Shown here in pieces: positions 1 to 5,926 of a stretch of DNA of 9,113 bases. Location: positions 1 to 9,113 of the forward strand of contig JALTLT010000467.1 in assembly GCA_027001815.1 (NCBI GenBank), read 5' to 3'. Both the position numbers and the translations under genes were made by a program. The number at the start of each line of letters is the position of its first letter. The stretch's first letter is position 1. The notes beneath the pieces were generated by a model. The model saw only the letters and a program-made list of their open reading frames with translations. It did not search any database and was not told the origin of the DNA. The stretch is from Gammaproteobacteria bacterium. Lineage in GTDB: Bacteria > Pseudomonadota > Gammaproteobacteria > JALTLT01.

Positions 1-373
1 CCGGCAGGTCGGGGCCCTCTACCCGCCAGTGGGTGTCGTCGACGCGGATCTTGCCGACACCGTTCTCGATCGGTGTCTCCAGGGTGAAGGTGCGCCCCAC
101 GTACTGGTCGCCCCGCCGGTTGAGGGTGGGGTGGTCGGTCTGCCGGGGGTGGCGTCTCGCCCAGGCGCGCCAGGCGACGATGCTGGCCACCGAGAGCAGC
201 GCCCACCAGAAGAGCTGGTACTCCAGCGACAGTTGCGGATCGGCAAGCAGCAGTCCGCCCACCACCGCAGCCGCAACCCCCATCCAGAGGAAGAAGGTGC
301 CCGGGGCGAAGATCTCCAGCACCAGCAGGATCAGGGCCAGCGTCCACCAGCTCCAGTGGTTGATCCACTCCAT
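1..373 (-). CDS. NfeD-like membrane protein (YbbJ type), 3' end cut by window edge
   Basis: This is a small membrane protein of the NfeD family, the usual partner of SPFH proteins. Its exact biochemical role is unsettled; it is thought to help SPFH scaffolds in membrane quality control. The ATG at 373 gives 124 visible codons with no stop before the left edge. Two hydrophobic stretches are visible. One runs from about residue 8 to 44, Trp/Leu-rich and then Gly/Ala-rich, with an EIFAPGTFFLW motif typical of the family. The other is near residues 54-70. A soluble part containing GRTFTLETPIENGVGKIRVD (residues 93-112) matches the start of the C-terminal OB-fold (NfeD domain), ending in a DTHWRVEGPDLP stretch. 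E. coli YbbJ is about 150 residues, so only a short tail should be missing. The start lies 1 nt after the SPFH stop codon, and the ribosome binding site (AAGGGAGG) lies inside that upstream gene, so translation is probably coupled. Confidence 0.85.
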   Translation of the reverse strand, partial: MEWINHWSWWTLALILLVLEIFAPGTFFLWMGVAAAVVGGLLLADPQLSLEYQLFWWALLSVASIVAWRAWARRHPRQTDHPTLNRRGDQYVGRTFTLETPIENGVGKIRVDDTHWRVEGPDLP

Positions 374-374
374 C

Positions 375-1301
375 TCAGCCTCCCTTGTGCTGGGCGGTCA
401 TCGCTTCCTTCGCCAGCTCGGTGATGCCGCCGATGGCGCCCATGATGCCGGCGGCGTCCAGGGGCATCATCACCAGCTTCTCGTTGTCGGCGGAAGCGAT
501 GTCGCGCAAGGCATCCACGTAGCGGGTGGCGACGAAGTAGTTGATGGCGTTGATGTTGCCCTTGTCGATCGCCTGGGAGACCATGTGTGTCGCCTTGGCC
601 TCCGCCTCCGCCAGCCGCTCGCGCGCCTCCGCCTCGCGGAAGGCCGCCTCCTTCTCTCCCTCCGCCTTGAGGATCGCCGCCTGTTTCTCGCCCTCGGCAC
701 GCAGGATCTCCGCCTGGCGCTCGCCCTCCGCCTCGAGGATGGAGGCACGCTTGTCCCGTTCCGCCTTCATCTGTCGCGCCATGGCGTCCACCAGGTCGCG
801 GGGAGGGGTGATGTCCTTGATCTCGATCCGGGTCACCTTGACACCCCAGGGGGAGGTGGCCTCATCCACCACACCCAGCAGGCGGGCGTTGATGGCGTCG
901 CGCTGGGAGAGGAGTTCATCCAGATCCATGGAGCCCATGACGGTCCGGATGTTGGTCATGGTGAGATTGAGGATCGCCAGCTCCAGCCGGTTCACCTCGT
1001 AGGCGGCCTTGGCGGCGTCGAGCACCTGATAGAAGACCACTCCATCCACCTGCACCATGGCATTGTCGCGGGTGATCACCTCCTGGGAGGGGACGTCCAG
1101 CACCTGCTCCATCATGTTCAGCTTGCGGCCCACCCGATCCACCAGGGGGATGATCACGTGCAACCCGGGGGAGAGGGTGCGGATATACTTTCCGAACCGT
1201 TCGACGGTGTACTCCATCCCCTGGGGTACCGACTTGATGCCGGCGAAGATGATGGCGGCCGCCATGGCGGCCAGGACGATGACGAACTCGGCGAATCCCA
1301 T
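375..1301 (-). CDS. qmcA: SPFH/band 7 (stomatin-like) membrane protein, QmcA-like
   Basis: This is a 308-residue SPFH-domain protein, expected to be anchored in the inner membrane by its N-terminus and to assemble into large oligomeric rings that organise membrane microdomains. Residues 3-22 form one hydrophobic anchor. The SPFH domain follows from about 24 to 180, with the family signatures VERFGKY (33-39), PGLHVIIP (45-52), RDNAMVQVDGVV (78-89) and WGVKVTRIEIKDITPP (152-167). Residues 188-231 are four tandem 11-residue charged repeats of the type ILxAEGExxAx, predicting a long coiled coil. A small C-terminal domain ends in KGG. The start at 1301 is preferred because GGGAGGAG sits 5 nt upstream and the next residues form the anchor; the frame stays open further upstream, but only across repeat-rich spacer DNA. 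The NfeD-like partner follows 1 nt downstream, as in E. coli qmcA-ybbJ. The family is certain; the qmcA name rests on length and on this partner. Confidence 0.93.
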   Translation of the reverse strand: MGFAEFVIVLAAMAAAIIFAGIKSVPQGMEYTVERFGKYIRTLSPGLHVIIPLVDRVGRKLNMMEQVLDVPSQEVITRDNAMVQVDGVVFYQVLDAAKAAYEVNRLELAILNLTMTNIRTVMGSMDLDELLSQRDAINARLLGVVDEATSPWGVKVTRIEIKDITPPRDLVDAMARQMKAERDKRASILEAEGERQAEILRAEGEKQAAILKAEGEKEAAFREAEARERLAEAEAKATHMVSQAIDKGNINAINYFVATRYVDALRDIASADNEKLVMMPLDAAGIMGAIGGITELAKEAMTAQHKGG

Positions 1302-1463
1302 CGGATCTCCTCCCTGTTGCTGGAATGCCGTGGATCTCCATTGTATACACAACGGGTACGGGATGGGGCAGGTGGCAATATTCCCTGGCCGCGAGGGATG
1401 CCACCGTCGGCCGGAAGGGATTGCCCGCCCCCCGGCGTACGGTGCGTCTTGGCAGCCTGTGCC

Positions 1464-1483
1464 GCGGTGCAGGGATGCACCGC
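1464..1483. repeat. Short perfect hairpin, 8-bp stem
   Basis: GCGGTGCA and TGCACCGC form a perfect 8-bp stem around a GGGA loop. It directly adjoins the left arm of the larger inverted repeat that starts at 1485, so it may belong to the same composite element. There is no U-tract on either side, so it is not a typical intrinsic terminator. Confidence 0.6.
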
Positions 1484-1484
1484 C

Positions 1485-1602
1485 GTTTTCAATGAGGCCA
1501 GCAGCCAGTCGGACTTTGACAGGCCGTCGGGTTCTGGTGCTTTCCGCGGGGCAGAGTGACCTTCCGCTTGAAGTCGGACAGGCTGCCGGCCTCATTGAAA
1601 AC
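1485..1602. repeat. Imperfect 32-nt inverted repeat, arms 54 nt apart
   Basis: The left arm at 1485-1516 and the right arm at 1571-1602 are reverse complements at 29 of 32 positions. The outer 15 bases of each arm (GTTTTCAATGAGGCC) match perfectly and the three differences lie inside. Such long arms around a 54-nt middle resemble REP/BIME-type composite repeats or a small non-autonomous mobile element. The middle carries no recognisable coding content. I see no target-site duplication that would prove transposition. Confidence 0.75.
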
Positions 1603-1606
1603 GTGA

Positions 1607-1635
1607 GGAAGCCGGAAATCGCATTTTCGGCTTCC
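1607..1635. repeat. Hairpin, 12-bp stem with one mismatch
   Basis: GGAAGCCGGAAA (1607-1618) pairs with TTTTCGGCTTCC (1624-1635) with a single mismatch around a 5-nt loop, TCGCA. It sits 4 nt after the large inverted repeat and 3 nt before the terminator hairpin. Ten-base blocks around it (CCGGAAATCG at 1612-1621 and CGGCTTCCGG at 1628-1637) occur again in the dyad upstream of dapD, which suggests a dispersed repeat family. Confidence 0.7.
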
Positions 1636-1638
1636 GGC

Positions 1639-1669
1639 GTTGAAAAAGGCCAGGACGGCCTTTTTCAAC
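1639..1669. terminator. Symmetrical intrinsic terminator after dapE
   Basis: GTTGAAAAAGGCC (1639-1651) and GGCCTTTTTCAAC (1657-1669) form a perfect 13-bp stem around the loop AGGAC. The arrangement A5-GGCC...GGCC-T5 is the usual form of a bidirectional Rho-independent terminator. It starts 7 nt past the dapE stop codon, so it should end the dapE transcript on the minus strand and shield the SPFH unit from read-through. Confidence 0.8.
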
Positions 1670-1679
1670 ATCCTGTCAG
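1665..1679 (-). repeat. 15-nt motif CTGACAGGATGTTGA, copy 1 (contains dapE stop)
   Basis: Read on the minus strand, these 15 bases are identical to 6795-6809 at the end of glnD. Here the motif runs into one arm of the terminator stem, and its first TGA (1678-1676) is the dapE stop codon. Confidence 0.8.
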
Positions 1680-2806
1680 GGGAGCAGAAGGCTTTCCAGG
1701 AGGCGCTGGTAGATCCGGGTGAGGGTCTCCACGTCCTCCACCGCCACCCGCTCGTCGATCTGGTGGATGGTGCGGTTGAGGTGACCCAGCTCGATCACCT
1801 GGGCGCCGGTGGGGGCGATGAAGCGGCCGTCGGATGTGCCGCCGGAGGTGGAGAGTTCCGGTGTGAGGCCGGTCACCTGGCGGACCGCCTCCACCACCGC
1901 CTCGGTGAGGGCCCCCTGGCCGGTGAGGAAGGGGTTGCCCGAGAGGCGCCAGGCGAGCCGGTAGCACAGGCCGTGACGCTGCAGGATCTCCTCGGTGGCG
2001 CGCCGCAGTCCCTCTTCGGTCTGTTCGGTGGAGAAGCGGAAGTTGAAGTCCACCACCACCTCGGCGGGGATCACGTTCTCGGCGCCGGTGCCGCCGTGGA
2101 TGTTGGAGACCTGGAAGGTGGTGGGGGGAAAGTAGTCGTTGCCCCTGTCCCACTGGCGGGCGCAGAGTTCCTGCAGGGCCGGTGCCAGGCGGTGGATGGG
2201 GTTGTCCGCCAGGTGGGGGTAGGCCACGTGTCCCTGGCGGCCCTGCACCGTGAGCCGCCCCGAGAGGGAGCCGCGCCGGCCCACCTTGACGGTATCGCCC
2301 AGCCGTTCCACCGAACTGGGTTCGCCGACCACGCACCAGTCGATCTTCTCTCCCCGCCGCTCCAAGTGTTCCACCACCTTGACGGTACCGTTGACCGCCG
2401 GCCCCTCCTCGTCGCTGGTGACGAGAAAGCCGATCGACCCGTGGTGATCGGGATGGGCGGCGACGAAACGTTCGCAGGCCACCACCATGGAGGCGAGCCC
2501 TCCTTTCATGTCGGCTGTGCCGCGACCGTAGAGTTCACCTTCGTGGATGGTGGGGGTGAAAGGATGACTGTGCCACTTTTCCAGCGGCCCCGGCGGTACC
2601 ACGTCGGTGTGGCCGGCGAAGACCAGCAGCGGGGCGTCGTCGCCCCTTCTTGCCCAGAAGTTGCTCACCTCGCCGAATGGGAGCGGCTCGATATGAAAGC
2701 CGATCGCCTCCAGCCGGCGGATCATGGCACCCTGGCAGCCGGCGTCCTCGGGGGTGACCGAGGGGCGGGCGACCAGGTCGCGGAGCAGTTCGAGGGTCTC
2801 GCTCAT
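1676..2806 (-). CDS. dapE: Succinyl-diaminopimelate desuccinylase DapE
   Basis: DapE hydrolyses N-succinyl-L,L-2,6-diaminopimelate to L,L-diaminopimelate and succinate in the cytoplasm, on the route to meso-diaminopimelate and lysine. The 376-residue product matches the family's usual length (E. coli 375). It is a di-zinc M20-family enzyme and all the metal and catalytic residues are visible: H66 and D68 in FAGHTDVVPPG, D99 in YGRGTADMKGG, E133/E134 in TSDEEGPAVNG, E162 in GEPSS and H348 in TIHQIDE. The dimerisation domain lies at about 180-290, with GHVAYPH at 192-198. The later SGGTSDGRFI motif (321-330) is typical of DapE. The ATG at 2806 overlaps the stop of the preceding ArsC-like gene as ATGA and has GAGGA upstream, so the two are translationally coupled. 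The stop codon lies inside a repeated motif that leads into a terminator, making this the last gene of the operon. Confidence 0.97.
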   Translation of the reverse strand: MSETLELLRDLVARPSVTPEDAGCQGAMIRRLEAIGFHIEPLPFGEVSNFWARRGDDAPLLVFAGHTDVVPPGPLEKWHSHPFTPTIHEGELYGRGTADMKGGLASMVVACERFVAAHPDHHGSIGFLVTSDEEGPAVNGTVKVVEHLERRGEKIDWCVVGEPSSVERLGDTVKVGRRGSLSGRLTVQGRQGHVAYPHLADNPIHRLAPALQELCARQWDRGNDYFPPTTFQVSNIHGGTGAENVIPAEVVVDFNFRFSTEQTEEGLRRATEEILQRHGLCYRLAWRLSGNPFLTGQGALTEAVVEAVRQVTGLTPELSTSGGTSDGRFIAPTGAQVIELGHLNRTIHQIDERVAVEDVETLTRIYQRLLESLLLP

Positions 2807-3156
2807 CTTCCGATCCTCGCCGTCCAGTCGTCGGCATCGAACCCGACGGTGACAGTGCCGTCCGGCCACTCCGTCACCGGGCGCTTCACCAGCGTGGGGT
2901 GTTCCTCCAGCAGGGCCAGGGCATGCTCGCGATCCACACCCTCCCGTCGCTCCGGCGGGAGCCGCCGCCAGGTGGTGCCGCGCCGGTTGAGCAGCCTCTC
3001 CCAGCCGACGATGGCCTCCCATCGCGCCAGCAGGGATCGGTCGAGCCCCTCCTTGCGGAGGTCGTGGAAGGCGTACTCCACGCCGCGCTCGCGCAGCCAG
3101 GCGCGTGCCTTGCGCACGGTGTCGCAGTTGGGGATGCCGTAGAGGAGCAGGGACAC
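2803..3156 (-). CDS. ArsC-family small reductase-like protein (YffB/Spx-like)
   Basis: This is a 117-residue protein with a thioredoxin-like fold of the ArsC/Spx/YffB family. The opening LLYGIPNCDTVRKAR carries the conserved single cysteine (C11) and the basic helix that follows it. HPTLVKRPV (86-94) is the family's conserved cis-Pro and basic loop. No second cysteine is present, so a disulfide partner would have to be glutathione or another protein. The function of this subfamily is not established; arsenate reduction should not be assumed. The start is GTG at 3156, 2 nt after the dapD stop, with no clear Shine-Dalgarno sequence, so translation probably depends on ribosomes finishing dapD. 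It ends in a 4-nt overlap with dapE. A yffB homologue also sits directly upstream of dapE in E. coli, so the linkage is old and suggests a role tied to the pathway. Confidence 0.9.
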   Translation of the reverse strand: MSLLLYGIPNCDTVRKARAWLRERGVEYAFHDLRKEGLDRSLLARWEAIVGWERLLNRRGTTWRRLPPERREGVDREHALALLEEHPTLVKRPVTEWPDGTVTVGFDADDWTARIGR

Positions 3157-3158
3157 GA

Positions 3159-3980
3159 TCAGATGTCGCGCAGCAGCTCGTTGATACCCACCTTGCCGCG
3201 GGTCTTCTCGTCCACCTGCTTGACGATCACCGCGCAGTAGAGGCTGTAGCTGCCATCCTTCGAGGGGAGGCTGCCGGAGACCACCACCGAGCCGGCGGGG
3301 ACGCGGCCGTAGAGGATCTCGCCGGTCTCGCGATTGTAGATCCGGGTGGACTGCCCGATGTAGACCCCCATGGAGATGACCGACCCCTCCTCGACGATCA
3401 CCCCCTCGACGATCTCGGAACGGGCGCCGATGAAGCAGTTGTCCTCGATGATGGTGGGGGCGGCCTGCAGCGGCTCGAGGACGCCGCCGATGCCAACGCC
3501 GCCGGAGAGATGGACGTTCTTGCCGATCTGGGCGCAGGAGCCGACCGTCGCCCAGGTGTCCACCATGGTGCCGGAATCGACGTAGGCGCCGATGTTGACG
3601 TAGGAGGGCATCAGCACGGTGCCCGGGGCGATGTAGGAGCCTTTGCGGGCAGCGGCCGGCGGCACGACGCGGGCACCGCCCTCACGGAAATCGCGGGAGT
3701 TGTAGTCGGCGAACTTGGAGGGCACCTTGTCCCAGTAGTTGGTGAATCCTCCCTTGATGAAACTGTTGTCCTCGATGCGGAAATAGAGCAGCACCGCCTT
3801 CTTGAGCCACTCGTTGACCACCCACTGGCCGTCTCTCTTCTCCGCCACCCGGGCCTGCCCGGCGTCCAGCAGTTCGATGCACTCCATCACTGCGTCGCGG
3901 ACGTGGGTCTCGACGGTGCGGGGGGTGATCTCGGCGCGGCGCTCGAAGGCCTCGTTGATGATGCTCTGGATGTCGCTCAT
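3159..3980 (-). CDS. dapD: Tetrahydrodipicolinate N-succinyltransferase DapD
   Basis: DapD transfers succinyl from succinyl-CoA to tetrahydrodipicolinate, the step that commits the precursor to the succinylase branch of lysine/diaminopimelate synthesis; it acts as a cytoplasmic trimer. The 273-residue product is the normal length (E. coli 274). An N-terminal helical domain (1-100) precedes a left-handed beta-helix of hexapeptide repeats from about 105 to 240, visible as IAPGTVLMPSYVNIGAYVDSG and IGKNVHLSGGVGIGGVLEP. D141 (MVDTWATVGSCAQIG) and E189 (GARSEIVEG) are the conserved acidic residues associated with catalysis. The ATG at 3980 is chosen because MSDIQSIINEAFERR is the standard DapD opening and AAGGAA lies about 7 nt upstream; the open frame beyond it runs only into the leader. 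The ArsC-like gene follows after 2 nt. Confidence 0.97.
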   Translation of the reverse strand: MSDIQSIINEAFERRAEITPRTVETHVRDAVMECIELLDAGQARVAEKRDGQWVVNEWLKKAVLLYFRIEDNSFIKGGFTNYWDKVPSKFADYNSRDFREGGARVVPPAAARKGSYIAPGTVLMPSYVNIGAYVDSGTMVDTWATVGSCAQIGKNVHLSGGVGIGGVLEPLQAAPTIIEDNCFIGARSEIVEGVIVEEGSVISMGVYIGQSTRIYNRETGEILYGRVPAGSVVVSGSLPSKDGSYSLYCAVIVKQVDEKTRGKVGINELLRDI

Positions 3981-4056
3981 GGTTTTTCCTTCAGTCGCTG
4001 TTGGGCCCCGGTTGCAGGCTCCCGGGCCCGTGGATTCGATTCTTCTCGACGGGTCA

Positions 4057-4062
4057 AGTATA
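4057..4062 (-). promoter_or_regulatory. Possible -10 element for dapD
   Basis: TATACT on the minus strand, close to the sigma-70 -10 consensus, lies about 77 nt before the dapD start codon. No convincing -35 hexamer sits 16-18 nt upstream. The expected -35 position instead falls inside the near arm of the dyad at 4074-4138. If real, this would be an internal promoter, possibly controlled, for dapD-arsC-dapE. Confidence 0.35.
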
Positions 4063-4073
4063 CCCAAATCGGC

Positions 4074-4138
4074 GCATCGATTTTCGGTGCGACCCGGAAA
4101 ATGGCGCGCCGAAAGCCCCGGCTTCCGGAAATCGATGC
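4074..4138. repeat. 14-nt dyad between dapC and dapD
   Basis: GCATCGATTTTCGG (4074-4087) and CCGGAAATCGATGC (4125-4138) are reverse complements at 13 of 14 positions, and the outer 10 bases are perfect. The 37-nt middle has its own GC-rich dyad around GGCGCGCC. It could be an operator, a transcript hairpin between dapC and dapD, or a dispersed repeat related to 1607-1637, with which it shares two 10-mers. No U-tract follows on the dapD side, so it is not a classic terminator. Confidence 0.6.
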
Positions 4139-4157
4139 ACGGTGGAGTCGATTCCGG

Positions 4158-5354
4158 TCAGAGCCGTGCCACGAAACGGCGGATGCGCCGGGCCGCCTCG
4201 GCACACTCCGCCTCTTCGGCCACCAGCGCCATGCGGATGCGGTTCTCGCCGGGGTCACGCCCGTCGTGGGGACGGGAGAGGAAGCTGCCGGGCAGCACGG
4301 TGACGTTCTCCTCGGCGTAGAGGCGCCGGGCAAACTCCGTGTCGGCGATGGGGGTCTCCACCCAGAGGTAGAAGCCCGCCTCGGGGCGCCGGACCGGCAG
4401 CGCGCCGTCGAGGATCTCCAGCACCGCGTCGAAGCGGCGCCGGTACCCCTCTCGGTTGGCCGCCACGTGGACCTCGTCGTCCCAGGCGGCGATGCTGGCG
4501 GCCTGGGTCGGCAGCGGCATGGCACACCCGTGGTAGGTGCGGTAGAGGAAGAAGCGCCGGATCACCTCCGGGTCGCCGGCGACGAAGCCGGAGCGCAGTC
4601 CCGGGGCGTTGGAGCGCTTGGAGAGGCTGTGGAAGACGACGCAGCGCTCGAAGCCGGTGTGGCCCATGGCGGCGGCGGCCTGCAGCAGGCCGGGGGGCGG
4701 GTTCGCCTCGTCCGGATAGAGTTCCGAGTAGCACTCGTCGGAGGCGATGACGAAGTCGTATTCCATGGCGAGCCGGATCACTCGCTGGAGCGTCTCCACG
4801 GGCATCACGGCGCCGGTGGGGTTGCCGGGCGTGCAGAGGTAGAGGAGCTGACAGCGGATCCACTCCTCCTCGCTCACTGCGTCGAAATCGGGGAGAAAGC
4901 GGTTCTCCGCCACCGTATCGAGAAAACGGGGGGTGGCACCCGCCAGCAGGGCCGCCCCCTCGTAGATCTGATAGAAGGGGTTGGGCAGCATCACCAGCGG
5001 ATCGCGGCTGCGGTCGATCACCGCCTGGGCGAAGGCGAACAGCGCCTCTCGGGTGCCGTTGACGGGTAGCAGGTGCCGCTCCGGGTCGATCGCCCCCCCG
5101 GGCAGCCCGAACCGGCGGGTGAGCCAGCCGGCGATCGCCTCTCGCAGTTCGGGCTGGCCGCGTGTCAGCGGGTAGTTCGCCAGCCCCTCCAGTCGAGCCT
5201 CGAGGGCCTCCCGGATCAGGGCGGGGGTGGGCTGTTTCGGCTCGCCGATGGAGAGGGCGATGTGGGACAGCCCCGCGGGTGGCTCACTGCCCGCCTTGAG
5301 GCGGGCCAGCTTCTCGAACGGGTAGGGCTGCAGACGGTCGAGGTCGGGGTTCAT
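4158..5354 (-). CDS. dapC: N-succinyl-diaminopimelate aminotransferase DapC
   Basis: This is a 398-residue PLP-dependent fold-type I aminotransferase that should convert N-succinyl-2-amino-6-ketopimelate and glutamate to N-succinyl-L,L-diaminopimelate, the step between DapD and DapE. The PLP lysine is K246 in HSLSKRSNAPGLRSGF. Other cofactor and substrate residues are visible: N178 in CTPGNPTG, D206 and Y209 in SDECYSE, and R374 in NRIRMALV for the substrate carboxylate. The opening MNPDLDRLQPYPFEKL is characteristic of gammaproteobacterial DapC, which fixes the start at 5354 with GGAG upstream; the open frame continues further but only into the promoter region. Within the large aspartate aminotransferase superfamily the specific assignment rests on this N-terminus and on dapD and dapE downstream. 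The 177-nt gap to dapD allows separate control, though co-transcription is also possible. Confidence 0.93.
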   Translation of the reverse strand: MNPDLDRLQPYPFEKLARLKAGSEPPAGLSHIALSIGEPKQPTPALIREALEARLEGLANYPLTRGQPELREAIAGWLTRRFGLPGGAIDPERHLLPVNGTREALFAFAQAVIDRSRDPLVMLPNPFYQIYEGAALLAGATPRFLDTVAENRFLPDFDAVSEEEWIRCQLLYLCTPGNPTGAVMPVETLQRVIRLAMEYDFVIASDECYSELYPDEANPPPGLLQAAAAMGHTGFERCVVFHSLSKRSNAPGLRSGFVAGDPEVIRRFFLYRTYHGCAMPLPTQAASIAAWDDEVHVAANREGYRRRFDAVLEILDGALPVRRPEAGFYLWVETPIADTEFARRLYAEENVTVLPGSFLSRPHDGRDPGENRIRMALVAEEAECAEAARRIRRFVARL

Positions 5355-5491
5355 CAGAACGTCTCCGGCGATGTGGTAGAGTGCTGCCGATCCGGCCTCC
5401 GCCGGGTCGGCGCAGAGTATACCAATCCTTCGCCGATCGGTGACGGTCAAGGATCGTGGGAAAGTGACGCTAACCCGGGGAGAGGGGGGCG
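5355..5491. other. Divergent spacer between dapC and VOC gene
   Basis: These 137 bases separate two outward-reading units and hold the dapC extended -10 element. On the plus strand the strong ribosome binding site GGGGAGAGG precedes the VOC start, but I find no clear -35/-10 pair for that direction. A perfect 8-bp palindrome, CCGATCGG, lies at 5433-5440 and could be part of an operator, though it is short. Confidence 0.5.
5416..5421 (-). promoter_or_regulatory. Likely extended -10 promoter for dapC
   Basis: On the minus strand TGGTATACT has the extended -10 form (TG-N-TATACT), which can work without a strong -35. The nearest TTGACC is about 23 nt upstream, too far for a normal spacer. The implied start of transcription leaves a leader of roughly 55 nt before the dapC ATG. 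That is too short for a lysine riboswitch. Confidence 0.5.
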
Positions 5492-5926
5492 ATGATCGCG
5501 GGGATTCACCACTGCAGCCTGCTGGTCGAGGATCTGGAAAGGTCGCTCGCATTCTACTGCGGCGTGCTCGGCATGGCGCAGGATGCGGCGCGTCCCGATC
5601 TGGGCTACGCGGGGGCCTGGCTTCTGGCCGGGAACCAGCAGCTCCACCTGTTGCGGCTGCCGAGTCCGGATCCGGTGGCGGGTCGCCCCGCCCACGGCGG
5701 TCGGGATCGCCATGTGGCTCTGGTGGTGGACTCGGTGGAGAGGCTCCGGGAGCGCCTGGAGGCGGCCGGAATCCCTTTCACCGCCAGCCGTTCCGGGCGT
5801 CCCGCCCTGTTCTGTCGCGATCCCGACGGCAACGCCCTCGAATTCGTCGAAATCGCCATCGCCGTGGGGAGCGGTTCTCTCTCTCCCGACAGGAGTGTTC
5901 GATGCGGATCGAAGTCCAGAAGCTGA
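5492..5926 (+). CDS. VOC superfamily (glyoxalase/bleomycin-resistance fold) protein
   Basis: This is a 144-residue metal-binding protein of the vicinal oxygen chelate family with both beta-alpha-beta-beta-beta modules. Module 1 starts IHHCSLLVEDLERSLAFYCG (5-24), the usual HH...D...S..FY..xLG opening. Module 2 starts at HVALVVDSVERLRERLEAAG and ends in CRDPDGNALEFVE. Probable metal ligands are H7, H52 (QLHLL), H74 (RHVAL) and E117 (NALEF), so it looks catalytically competent. The substrate cannot be read from sequence; glyoxalase I, dioxygenase or resistance functions all share this pattern. The last 20 or so residues after EIAIAV are low-complexity and basic, and lie where the frame overlaps the next gene, so the tail may not matter functionally. 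The start at 5492 follows a purine-rich ribosome binding site. The gene overlaps the HDOD gene by 25 nt. Confidence 0.9.
   Translation: MIAGIHHCSLLVEDLERSLAFYCGVLGMAQDAARPDLGYAGAWLLAGNQQLHLLRLPSPDPVAGRPAHGGRDRHVALVVDSVERLRERLEAAGIPFTASRSGRPALFCRDPDGNALEFVEIAIAVGSGSLSPDRSVRCGSKSRS

Larger units (their letters stand above)
1302..1675. other. Intergenic spacer with SPFH upstream region and repeat cluster
   Basis: No convincing gene lies in these 374 bases; the open frames crossing them are extensions or antisense shadows. The part next to the SPFH start carries its ribosome binding site (1307-1314). On the minus strand it also has a TATACA hexamer at 1342-1347 that could be a -10 element, but I see no good -35, so I do not call a promoter. 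From 1464 onward four inverted repeats follow one another with almost no unstructured DNA between them; they are listed separately. The last one abuts the dapE stop codon and probably ends dapE transcription before the SPFH unit. Confidence 0.7.

Noticed and set aside
33..1559. Long plus-strand open frame opposite the SPFH and NfeD genes
   Set aside because: It lies antisense to two clearly recognised genes and its translation is low-complexity His/Gly/Leu/Asp-rich, typical of the reverse frame of GC-rich coding DNA.
1302..1595. Longer SPFH start giving a 406-residue protein
   Set aside because: The added residues come from the repeat cluster and spacer. The start at 1301 has a strong ribosome binding site and begins directly with the membrane anchor.
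2803..3156. Arsenate resistance gene
   Set aside because: There is no arsR, arsB or acr3 nearby, and the gene is embedded and translationally coupled in the dap operon as yffB-type genes are.
1640..5069. Two long plus-strand open frames (1640-3142 and 3105-5069) opposite the dap genes
   Set aside because: Both are antisense to DapE, the ArsC-like protein, DapD and DapC, whose catalytic motifs are intact. No recognisable domain or ribosome binding site supports the plus-strand frames.
5355..5415. Lysine riboswitch ahead of the dap genes
   Set aside because: The leader before dapC is only about 55-60 nt if the extended -10 is right, and neither leader shows the multi-helix lysine aptamer layout, which needs well over 150 nt.
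5440..5901. N-terminal extension of the HDOD protein to 429 residues
   Set aside because: The extension overlaps the VOC gene in another frame and reads as Arg/Gly/Ser-rich filler, while the start at 5902 has AGGAG at the right distance.
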